Origin: Lachnospiraceae bacterium | GTDB taxonomy: Bacteria; Bacillota; Clostridia; Lachnospirales; Lachnospiraceae | Assembly: GCA_004552595.1 (NCBI GenBank) | Contig: SFNX01000024.1 | Coordinates: forward strand, 1-21,764 | DNA: 21,764 nt | Direction: 5' to 3' | Shown here: positions 1 to 5,697 of the stretch, piece by piece | Layout of the letters: each line of letters opens with the position of its first letter | How positions within the stretch are numbered: position 1 is the stretch's first letter | The notes under the pieces: model-generated | The model's database searches: none | What the model was told of the DNA's origin: nothing | Seen by the model: the letters and a program-made list of their open reading frames with translations, nothing else | Position numbers and translations under genes: made by a program

Positions 1-1
1 G

Positions 2-361
2 TGCAACTTAGTCGAAACCGTAGCAGTAGCTGAAACTGCGACAGTAGATGAAATTGAGACAGTAGATGATACTGTGGCTGATAACATAGCTGAAAACATG
101 GAGCCTGCATTAATGGAAACTGCAGCAGTAGCTGATACTGTAACACTAGATGAAACTGTAGCAGCAGCTGAAAATGTAGTAGCAGATGAAACTGTGGCAG
201 ATACCATGGAGCCTGAATTAATTTGTGAAAACACAATTGCAGGGAAAGAAACGGCTGTAATTTCTGAAGATCCGCTTGATAAAGAGATAGAGGAATTTCT
301 TAAGACTTATGATGCAGATGATCCTGTTTCAGCTGCAAGATATCAAGCACTCTGCGAATGA
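2..361 (+). CDS. partial acidic repeat-rich protein, 3' part, apparently frameshifted
   Basis: This frame is open to the left edge of the window, so its start is missing; GTG at 74 is only an internal in-frame codon, not a convincing start. The visible 119 residues are very acidic and built from degenerate units such as VDETVA, VADTV and ADETVADTMEPEL, followed by a less repetitive helix-like segment (LDKEIEEFLKTYDADDP). The frame stops at TGA 359-361. Immediately around the stop, another frame encodes a plausible continuation ending just before truB, so the gene is probably broken or misassembled here. In related bacteria truB is usually preceded by rbfA and a DHH-type nanoRNase gene (nrnA); this could be a lineage-specific tail on one of those or a separate gene. 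I do not recognise the family, and the repeats give no function. Confidence 0.5.
   Translation, partial: CNLVETVAVAETATVDEIETVDDTVADNIAENMEPALMETAAVADTVTLDETVAAAENVVADETVADTMEPELICENTIAGKETAVISEDPLDKEIEEFLKTYDADDPVSAARYQALCE
23..222 (+). repeat. degenerate in-frame tandem duplication, about 102-108 bases per copy
   Basis: GCAGTAGCTGA occurs at 23 and again at 125 (offset 102), and the 18-base CATGGAGCCTGCATTAAT at 97-114 recurs with one mismatch at 205-222 (offset 108). Offsets are multiples of three, so the duplication preserves the reading frame; the copies differ by small in-frame insertions and deletions. Within each copy there is a finer repeat of GTAGATGAAACTGTA-like 15-18-mers coding for (V/A)DETV. 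This is a protein-coding repeat, not a spacer array. Confidence 0.65.
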
Positions 362-488
362 AAAAGCAAGACAGCAGGCGGTACTTCTTGATAAAATGGC
401 AGTGGAAAAAGTTCAGAGAGAAAATGAAGAATATTTAAGAGCTACCAATGCGGCAATAAGTCAGGTGTTATTGATTCAGGGACAATAA
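318..488 (+). pseudogene. out-of-frame continuation of the repeat-rich gene (or 56-aa small ORF)
   Basis: A third-frame reading runs open from ATG 318 to TAA 486-488, four bases before truB. Its first residues (about 318-356) are the shadow of the upstream gene, but from 357 onward it reads like real protein: NEKARQQAVLLDKMAVEKVQ, then a Glu/Arg-rich stretch ending QVLLIQGQ, an amphipathic helix in composition. Dropping one base near 350-352 joins the two frames smoothly as YQAL-ANEKARQQ. I therefore read it as the natural C-terminus of the upstream gene, separated by a +1 frame change. The alternatives are a genuine overlapping small gene or a one-base sequence error. There is no clear ribosome-binding site for ATG 318. 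Confidence 0.45.
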
Positions 489-492
489 TTTT

Positions 493-1377
493 ATGAATGG
501 TGTTATTAACGTCTATAAAGAAAAGGGCTTTACAAGCCAGGATGTTGTAGCTAAGTTAAGGGGCATTTTAAAACAGAAAAAAATAGGACATACAGGAACT
601 CTCGATCCGGATGCGGAGGGAGTTCTTCCTATTTGTGTAGGAAACGCCACAAAGCTTTTCGATATCCTGACTGACAGAACAAAGGAATACGAAACAGTTC
701 TTCTTCTTGGCAAGACAACAGACACTCAGGATATTTCCGGTAATGTATTAAGTGAGAGTGATTCTTATAAGGATTTATCAGTAAAAGAAATAGAAGACAC
801 TATTCTTTCGTTCCTTCCCGGATATGAACAAATCCCTCCGATGTATTCAGCGCTTAAAGTTAACGGCAAGAAATTATATGAGCTTGCCAGAGAAGGGAAA
901 ACAATCGAGAGAACGCCGAGACATGTCGATATAGATAACATTGAAATAACCGATATTTCATTACCCAGAATTACAATGAAACTGTCTGTTTCAAAAGGAA
1001 CATACATACGTACAATATGCAATGATATCGGAGAAAAGCTTAAGTGCGGCGGCTTAATGGAATCGTTACTTCGCACTAAGGCAGGTTCATTTTTAATTGA
1101 TTCATCGTTAAAGCTTTCTGAAATAGAGGCGATAAGAGATGAAGGAAAAATCGATGATATTTTAATTAAAGTTGATGACCTTTTTGATTATGAAAAGGTT
1201 CACATGAAAAGCAGTTCTGATAAATCGGTCCACAACGGCAACATTTTTAATGTTTATGACACGGTTGAGAATAAAAAAATCAAGGGGAATGTGTTAGTAT
1301 ATGATTCGGACAATATGTTTGTCGGAATATACACCTATTCCGAAGGAAAATACAAGCCGTTTAAGATGTTTTTATAA
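493..1377 (+). CDS. truB: tRNA pseudouridine(55) synthase TruB
   Basis: TruB converts U55 in the T-loop of nearly all tRNAs to pseudouridine in the cytoplasm. The 294-residue product has the family's usual length. The catalytic motif GHTGTLDPDAEGVLP lies at residues 32-46 with the nucleophilic Asp at 38; the KEYE segment near 84 and the SKGTYIRTICNDIGEKL block near 167-183 are also typical. The last ~70 residues are a small PUA-like C-terminal domain. Start ATG 493 is 4 bases after the preceding TAA; an AGGGA about 10 bases upstream is the only ribosome-binding candidate. ribF follows after 5 bases, so the two are cotranscribed, the order usual in Bacillota (infB-rbfA-truB-ribF). Identification is secure. 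Confidence 0.97.
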   Translation: MNGVINVYKEKGFTSQDVVAKLRGILKQKKIGHTGTLDPDAEGVLPICVGNATKLFDILTDRTKEYETVLLLGKTTDTQDISGNVLSESDSYKDLSVKEIEDTILSFLPGYEQIPPMYSALKVNGKKLYELAREGKTIERTPRHVDIDNIEITDISLPRITMKLSVSKGTYIRTICNDIGEKLKCGGLMESLLRTKAGSFLIDSSLKLSEIEAIRDEGKIDDILIKVDDLFDYEKVHMKSSSDKSVHNGNIFNVYDTVENKKIKGNVLVYDSDNMFVGIYTYSEGKYKPFKMFL

Positions 1378-1382
1378 TTAAA

Positions 1383-2306
1383 ATGAAAATAATACGCAGT
1401 ACAGATTTTCAACTAAATAATGACACTGCAGTTGCAATAGGCAAATTTGACGGAATACATAGAGGTCATCGGGAGTTGTTAGACAGAATTATCGCTAAGA
1501 AGGCGGAAGGCCTTGAAGCGAGCGTTTTTACTTTTGACAAAGCGCCTATGGAATTATTCGGTGGCAAAATGATTCCGTCATTAACTACTATGGAAGAAAA
1601 AATAAGAATATTTGAATATCTTTCGATTGATAATCTTATTATTTATCCATTGACATTAGAAAGCGCGGCAATCGCTCCTGAGGATTACATAACAAAAATA
1701 TTATGTAAACAAATGAGAATGAAATATATTGCAGCCGGCGATGATTTATCCTTTGGAGACAAGGGAAGAGGAGATGCAAATCTTCTTAAACAGTATTCTG
1801 AAAATTTTGACATTGATATAGTAAGCAAGCTTGTAATAGATGGGGAAGAGGTGAGTTCTTCGCTTATCCGTGATATTGTTTCAAAAGGCGATATGGAAAA
1901 AGCGTCGAAGTTTATTGGAGTTCCATATGCTGTGTCGGGCGTTGTGTCACACGGCAGAAAGCTTGGAAGAACGATGGGGTTTCCGACGGTCAATATCGTC
2001 GTGCCAAAGGAAAAGCTTATGCCGCCTTTTGGTGTATACTTTGCCTCTGTTTCAATTGAAGGCAGACACTTTTTAGGCATTACAAATATAGGCAATAAGC
2101 CTACTGTCAACAATTTGAATACTGTATTTGCTGAGACACACATTTTTGACTTTGATGAAGATGTATACGGAAAGCGGATTACAGTTAAGCTTCTTAAGTT
2201 TGTAAGAAGTGAGAAAAAGTTTTCATCTGTAGATGAGCTTAAGGAACAGATTTCGGTTGACATAAAACATGGAAGAGAATACTTTTCAGACAATATTATT
2301 TTGTAA
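1383..2306 (+). CDS. ribF: bifunctional riboflavin kinase / FAD synthetase RibF
   Basis: RibF phosphorylates riboflavin to FMN and adenylates FMN to FAD. The N-terminal nucleotidyltransferase half shows GKFDGIHRGH at residues 20-29 (the HxGH-type ATP site), FGDKGRGD at 124-131 and SSSLIR at 158-163. The C-terminal kinase half shows GFPTVNI at 199-205, NIGNKPTV at 235-242 and the catalytic-type Glu in FAETHIF near 251. The length of 307 residues is normal for the fused enzyme. The start lies 5 bases after truB and has no visible Shine-Dalgarno, which suggests coupling to truB translation. No FMN riboswitch precedes it, as expected for a gene inside this operon. Confidence 0.96.
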   Translation: MKIIRSTDFQLNNDTAVAIGKFDGIHRGHRELLDRIIAKKAEGLEASVFTFDKAPMELFGGKMIPSLTTMEEKIRIFEYLSIDNLIIYPLTLESAAIAPEDYITKILCKQMRMKYIAAGDDLSFGDKGRGDANLLKQYSENFDIDIVSKLVIDGEEVSSSLIRDIVSKGDMEKASKFIGVPYAVSGVVSHGRKLGRTMGFPTVNIVVPKEKLMPPFGVYFASVSIEGRHFLGITNIGNKPTVNNLNTVFAETHIFDFDEDVYGKRITVKLLKFVRSEKKFSSVDELKEQISVDIKHGREYFSDNIIL

Positions 2307-2327
2307 ATCAGTGTGAGAATGAACTAC

Positions 2328-2356
2328 TTTACATAAATGCGATTATATGATAATAT
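2328..2356 (+). promoter_or_regulatory. putative extended -10 promoter for rpsO
   Basis: TTTACA at 2328-2333 (one mismatch to the -35 consensus) is separated by exactly 17 bases from TAATAT at 2351-2356, which is preceded by TG at 2348-2349 (extended -10 arrangement TGaTAATAT). A start near 2363 would give rpsO a leader of about 110 bases. It sits in the only sizable gap after ribF, where the operon changes from tRNA/flavin genes to S15. Confidence 0.55.
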
Positions 2357-2360
2357 ATTA

Positions 2361-2470
2361 TGCGTTGTGGTCTGAAGTTTTCAGACATATGCCGATACTT
2401 CGGTTTTCGTATCCTTGGCGTAATCGCAGTATCCGGTGAATAGAATAGTGCACATAGTGCGAAAAGGAGA
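2361..2470 (+). promoter_or_regulatory. structured rpsO 5' leader, candidate S15 autoregulatory element
   Basis: Visible helices are a perfect 7-bp hairpin GTCTGAA-gtt-TTCAGAC (2370-2386), a GATAC/GTATC stem (2394-2398 with 2409-2413) extended by GCC/GGC (2391-2393 with 2417-2419), a competing CCGA/TCGG hairpin (2392-2395 with 2400-2403), a possible closing TGCG/CGCA pair (2361-2364 with 2425-2428), and GCAC-ata-GTGC (2450-2460) directly before the AAGGAG ribosome-binding site. S15 is known to repress its own mRNA in several bacterial groups through structurally different leaders. That this leader works the same way is an inference. Confidence 0.5.
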
Positions 2471-2475
2471 AAATT

Positions 2476-2742
2476 ATGATTTCAAAAGAGAAAAAGACAG
2501 CAATCATGAAAGAGTATGCTCTTAAAGAGGGCGACACAGGTTCACCTGAAGTACAGGTAGCAATACTTACAGAGAGAATTAAGGAGCTTACAGAGCACTT
2601 AAAGGACAATCCTAAGGATAAGCATTCTGCTCGCGGACTTTACAAGATGATCGGTCAGAGACGTGGATTACTTGCTTACCTTAAGAAGAATGACATCGAA
2701 AGATATCGTTCACTTATCGAGAGATTAGGACTTAGAAAGTAA
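2476..2742 (+). CDS. rpsO: 30S ribosomal protein S15
   Basis: S15 is a primary 16S rRNA-binding protein that nucleates the platform of the 30S subunit and forms bridge B4 with the large subunit. The 88-residue product is full length and shows the conserved GDTGSPEVQVAILTERI segment (about 20-36), the HSARGLYKMIGQRRGLLAYL core and the C-terminal RYRSLIERLGLRK. Start ATG 2476 has a strong AAGGAG six bases upstream; codon use is noticeably cleaner than in neighbouring genes, as expected for a highly expressed ribosomal gene. It has its own promoter and structured leader and is followed by pnp, the order found in many bacteria. Confidence 0.99.
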   Translation: MISKEKKTAIMKEYALKEGDTGSPEVQVAILTERIKELTEHLKDNPKDKHSARGLYKMIGQRRGLLAYLKKNDIERYRSLIERLGLRK

Positions 2743-2750
2743 TAGGTTTA

Positions 2751-2810
2751 GATTTTGATGGTCACGCTGCGCTTATGTTAGATTAAGCGAAACGTGACCA
2801 TTCAAAAATC
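2751..2810 (+). promoter_or_regulatory. long hairpin just after rpsO
   Basis: ATGGTCACG (2758-2766) pairs perfectly with CGTGACCAT (2793-2801). The stem extends outward through GATTTTG (2751-2757) with CAAAAATC (2803-2810) if two single-base bulges are allowed, and an inner helix CGCTTA/TAAGCG (2770-2775 with 2784-2789) continues toward the loop. No U-run follows, so it is not a standard terminator. It begins 8 bases after the rpsO stop and is better explained as an mRNA-end, processing or attenuation structure between rpsO and pnp. Confidence 0.6.
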
Positions 2811-2843
2811 AGAAGAACTAAGACTTAATCATTTAAGACACAA

Positions 2844-2921
2844 GTGGAGATCGCCACGAAGCCACTTTAGAGTGTACGTACACACGCACCTTCTAAAGTA
2901 GTTTCGGATGGACATCTCCAC
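2844..2921 (+). promoter_or_regulatory. long hairpin in the pnp leader
   Basis: The outer helix is GTGGAGAT (2844-2851) with ATCTCCAC (2914-2921). Then, after small internal loops, CCA/TGG pair (2854-2856 with 2909-2911), followed by a 15-position helix from 2857-2871 with 2892-2906 that contains one G-U pair and one C-A mismatch. The apical loop holds the perfect 12-base palindrome GTGTACGTACAC (2872-2883). The structure ends about 16 bases before the pnp ribosome-binding site. In enterobacteria a comparable double-stranded pnp leader is cut by RNase III and used for PNPase autoregulation; that role here is inferred from position and shape only. Confidence 0.65.
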
Positions 2922-2949
2922 ATAATTTATATTTTGAAAGGAGAAAAAC

Positions 2950-5034
2950 ATGTTCAAAAGTTATTCAATGGAACTTGGCGGCAGAACACTTACAGTAGAA
3001 GTAGGACGTGTTGCCAAGCAGGCAAATGGTGCAGCATTAATGCATTACGGAGATACAACTGTTCTTTGTACTGCAACAGCATCAGATAAGCCAAGAGACG
3101 GTATTGATTTCTTCCCGCTTTCTGTAGAATTTGAGGAGAAAATGTATGCCGTAGGTAAAATCCCGGGTGGATTTAATAAGAGAGAGGGTAAGGCTTCGGA
3201 GAACTCTGTACTTACAGCAAGAGTTATCGACAGACCTATGAGACCTCTTTTCCCAAAGGATTTCAGAAACGATTGTACTCTTAACAACCTTGTATTATCA
3301 GTAGATCCGGAGTGCAGACCGGAGCTTGTTGCGATGCTTGGTTCGGCAATCGCAACATCAATTTCAGATATCCCGTTTGACGGTCCATGTGCAACAACAC
3401 AGCTTGGATTGATCGATGGAGAATTTGTTGTAAATCCTTCACAGACACAGTGGAAGAATTCAGACTTAAACCTTACTGTAGCATCAACGGCAGAAAAGGT
3501 TATTATGATTGAGGCCGGCGCTAATGAGATTCCTGAAGCAAAGATGATTGAGGCAATTTATAAGTGCCATGAAATCAACCAGGAAATTATCGCTTTCATT
3601 AACGGAATCTGTGCTGAAGTAGGCAAAAAGAAAATGGAATACACAAGCTGTGCAATTCCTGATGAAATGTTTGAAAAGATTAAAGAAATCATTCCACCTG
3701 CACAGATGGAAACAGCAGTATTTACTGATGACAAGCAGACAAGAGAAGCTAACATCAAGGAAATTACAGCTAAGCTTGAAGAGGCGTTTGCAGATAACGA
3801 AGAGTGGCTTGCAATATTAGGCGAGGCTGTTTATCAGTATCAGAAGAAAACAGTACGTAAGATGATTCTTAAAGATCACAAGCGTCCTGACGGAAGAGAA
3901 ATCACGCAAATCAGACCACTTGCTGCTGAAGTAGATTTAATTCCTAGAGTTCACGGTTCAGCAATGTTTACAAGAGGACAGACACAGATTTGTGATATTA
4001 CAACTCTTGCTCCTTTAGCTGATGCACAGAAGGTAGACGGACTTGATTCTAACGAAGTAGTTAAGAGATATATTCATCACTACAATTTCCCTTCATACTC
4101 AGTTGGTGAGACTAAGCCATCAAGAGGACCGGGAAGAAGAGAAATCGGACACGGAGCACTTGCTGAGAGAGCTCTTATCCCTGTTCTTCCGTCAGAAGAG
4201 GAATTCCCATATGCAATCCGTTGCGTATCTGAAACATTTGAGTCAAACGGTTCAACATCTATGGCTTCAACTTGCGCATCATGTATGTCACTTATGGCTG
4301 CAGGTGTTCCGATTAAGAAGATGGTTGCAGGTATCTCATGCGGTCTTGTAACAGGCGATACAGATGATGATTTTGTTCTTCTTACAGATATCCAGGGTCT
4401 TGAAGACTTCTTCGGAGATATGGACTTTAAGGTAACAGGTACAGTTGACGGTATTACAGCTATCCAGATGGATATTAAGATTCACGGTCTTACACGTCCA
4501 ATCGTTGAGGGCGCAATCGCACGTTGCCGCGAGGCAAGACTTTTCATCATGGATACATGTATGAAGCCTGCAATTGCTGAGCCTAGAAAGACTGTTAGCG
4601 AATACGCTCCAAAGATCGTTTCAATCCAGATTGATCCTGAGAAGATTGGTGATGTAATCGGAAAGCAGGGTAAGGTAATTAAGGCTATCCAGGATGAGAA
4701 CGATGTTAAGATTGACATTACCGAAGATGGTATGGTTTCAATCTGCGGTATCAACACAGACAAGATGGCTGAAGCACAGAGAATTATTGACATTATCGTT
4801 AATGAATTCGAAGAAGGCAAGATATATACAGGAAAGGTTGTTTCAATCAAGGAATTTGGTGCATTTATCGAGTTTGCACCGGGTAAGGAAGGAATGGTAC
4901 ACATTTCTAAGATTGCAAAAGAGAGAATCAACCATGTTGAAGATGTTCTTACACTTGGTGACACAGTAACCGTTAAGTGCATGGGCAAAGACAAAATGGG
5001 AAGAATGTCATTCTCAATTAAGGATGCGCAGTAA
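2950..5034 (+). CDS. pnp: polynucleotide phosphorylase (PNPase)
   Basis: PNPase is a trimeric 3'-to-5' phosphorolytic exoribonuclease that releases nucleoside diphosphates and can add tails in reverse. The 694-residue product is full length: two RNase PH-like domains (about 1-220 and 310-545) separated by a helical linker, a KH domain near 555-615 with the GxxG loop in GDVIGKQGK, and a C-terminal S1 domain (about 620-694) starting GKIYTGKVVSIKEFGAF. Acidic residues of the second core's active site are present in DFFGDMDFKVTGT (about 486-498). Start ATG 2950 has AAAGGAG at good spacing. It is preceded by a long structured leader and followed by a structured untranslated region and a strong terminator, so it closes the operon. 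Confidence 0.98.
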   Translation: MFKSYSMELGGRTLTVEVGRVAKQANGAALMHYGDTTVLCTATASDKPRDGIDFFPLSVEFEEKMYAVGKIPGGFNKREGKASENSVLTARVIDRPMRPLFPKDFRNDCTLNNLVLSVDPECRPELVAMLGSAIATSISDIPFDGPCATTQLGLIDGEFVVNPSQTQWKNSDLNLTVASTAEKVIMIEAGANEIPEAKMIEAIYKCHEINQEIIAFINGICAEVGKKKMEYTSCAIPDEMFEKIKEIIPPAQMETAVFTDDKQTREANIKEITAKLEEAFADNEEWLAILGEAVYQYQKKTVRKMILKDHKRPDGREITQIRPLAAEVDLIPRVHGSAMFTRGQTQICDITTLAPLADAQKVDGLDSNEVVKRYIHHYNFPSYSVGETKPSRGPGRREIGHGALAERALIPVLPSEEEFPYAIRCVSETFESNGSTSMASTCASCMSLMAAGVPIKKMVAGISCGLVTGDTDDDFVLLTDIQGLEDFFGDMDFKVTGTVDGITAIQMDIKIHGLTRPIVEGAIARCREARLFIMDTCMKPAIAEPRKTVSEYAPKIVSIQIDPEKIGDVIGKQGKVIKAIQDENDVKIDITEDGMVSICGINTDKMAEAQRIIDIIVNEFEEGKIYTGKVVSIKEFGAFIEFAPGKEGMVHISKIAKERINHVEDVLTLGDTVTVKCMGKDKMGRMSFSIKDAQ

Positions 5035-5038
5035 CAGA

Positions 5039-5092
5039 TTCAAATTTGCATCTTAATTTAACACTGCAACAGCGTTAGAAGCATAATTTGAA
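5039..5092 (+). other. structured 3' untranslated region of pnp
   Basis: TTCAAATT (5039-5046) pairs with AATTTGAA (5085-5092), with GC/GC (5048-5049 with 5081-5082) just inside. The enclosed hairpin TAACACTG-caa-CAGCGTTA (5059-5077) has one A-C mismatch. This folds separately from the downstream terminator, giving two successive stem-loops at the mRNA end. Confidence 0.5.
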
Positions 5093-5103
5093 ATGATTTA
5101 AAG

Positions 5104-5140
5104 CCCTTAATGTATGTAAGCATACATTAAGGGTTTTTTT
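5104..5140 (+). terminator. intrinsic terminator after pnp
   Basis: A perfect 13-bp stem CCCTTAATGTATG (5104-5116) / CATACATTAAGGG (5121-5133) with a TAAG loop is followed by seven consecutive T. This is a textbook Rho-independent terminator and ends the rpsO-pnp transcript. Confidence 0.95.
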
Positions 5141-5163
5141 ACCTGAAAATGAACAATTATTAT

Positions 5164-5193
5164 ATAACAAAGTGCAGAAAATAGTGTTATAAT
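5164..5193 (+). promoter_or_regulatory. extended -10 promoter for the deoB operon
   Basis: A perfect TATAAT at 5188-5193 is preceded by TG plus one base (TGtTATAAT, 5185-5193). The -35 region is poor (ATAACA at 5164-5169, 18-base spacer), which is common when an extended -10 is present. It lies between the pnp terminator and the next gene, so initiation near 5200 would drive the small membrane protein, deoB and probably prfC. Confidence 0.7.
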
Positions 5194-5251
5194 ATAAAAT
5201 CAGGTCAGGCTATGCCTTGCTAAAAAAAATGTTAATAATCGAGGTACAAAA

Positions 5252-5662
5252 ATGGAAAAAATTAAATTGTTTATTTTTGGAAATAGAGAGCCGGCGTACA
5301 CAAACAAGCTTCCGAATCAGCTGTCTTTAGGATGCAGAGCAATTGTCGGTGCATATCTGATATATCTTGCAAAAGAACTTATAAAAGGTATGGTCAAAAA
5401 CACTGCTCAGCCGTATTCAACAAACATGAAAATAATTATCATATCGGCTGTTGTTTTATTCACAGTATGCGGCGTTCTGTTTTTATATGATTCATTGAGG
5501 AATTTTGTAATTGGCAGATATCCGGGTGGTAAGCTTGATCTTGGCGAAAATCCGGACAATGCGCTTGATGCAAAGGATGCGGATGACTACGACGACGTTG
5601 TGACCGAGGATGAAGCACTTGAAGAATATGCACATGATGAAGCTAAAAAGGAAGAAGAGTAA
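5252..5662 (+). CDS. small two-helix membrane protein with acidic C-terminal tail, function unknown
   Basis: I do not recognise the family. The 136-residue product has a short polar N-terminus, a hydrophobic segment near 27-45 (GCRAIVGAYLIYLAKELI), a second strong membrane segment near 60-80 (IIIISAVVLFTVCGVLFLYD), and a tail after about 95 that is dominated by Asp and Glu (for example DAKDADDYDDVVTEDEALEE) before a final KKEEE. The hairpin topology would put both ends on the same side, probably the cytoplasm because of the basic residues between RN and RYPGGK. Start ATG 5252 has GAGGT seven bases upstream. It is first in the transcription unit, 35 bases before deoB; nothing in the sequence links it to nucleoside metabolism. 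Confidence 0.85.
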   Translation: MEKIKLFIFGNREPAYTNKLPNQLSLGCRAIVGAYLIYLAKELIKGMVKNTAQPYSTNMKIIIISAVVLFTVCGVLFLYDSLRNFVIGRYPGGKLDLGENPDNALDAKDADDYDDVVTEDEALEEYAHDEAKKEEE

Positions 5663-5697
5663 ATATCCGGTTAACATAAATTTCAAAGGAGGTATCT

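Noticed and set aside
2..230. Short repeats at the left edge resembling a CRISPR or minisatellite array
   Set aside because: Repeats are degenerate, keep the reading frame and lack unique spacers, so they are protein-coding.
341..365. A programmed +1 frameshift like that of prfB
   Set aside because: There is no slippery codon followed by a stop in the shifted position and no upstream Shine-Dalgarno-like stimulator; a mutation or sequence error is simpler.
1378..1382. An FMN riboswitch in front of ribF
   Set aside because: Only five bases separate truB and ribF, and no conserved FMN-aptamer sequence was seen.
1685..2293. A 202-codon open frame on the minus strand
   Set aside because: It lies wholly within ribF, has no family features and is explained by the codon bias of the sense gene.
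2751..2810. An intrinsic terminator for rpsO
   Set aside because: The stem is strong but no run of T follows, so it is listed as a structured spacer instead.
4482..4994. A 170-codon open frame on the minus strand in the 3' part of pnp
   Set aside because: It is antisense to the KH and S1 domains of pnp and shows only shadow composition.
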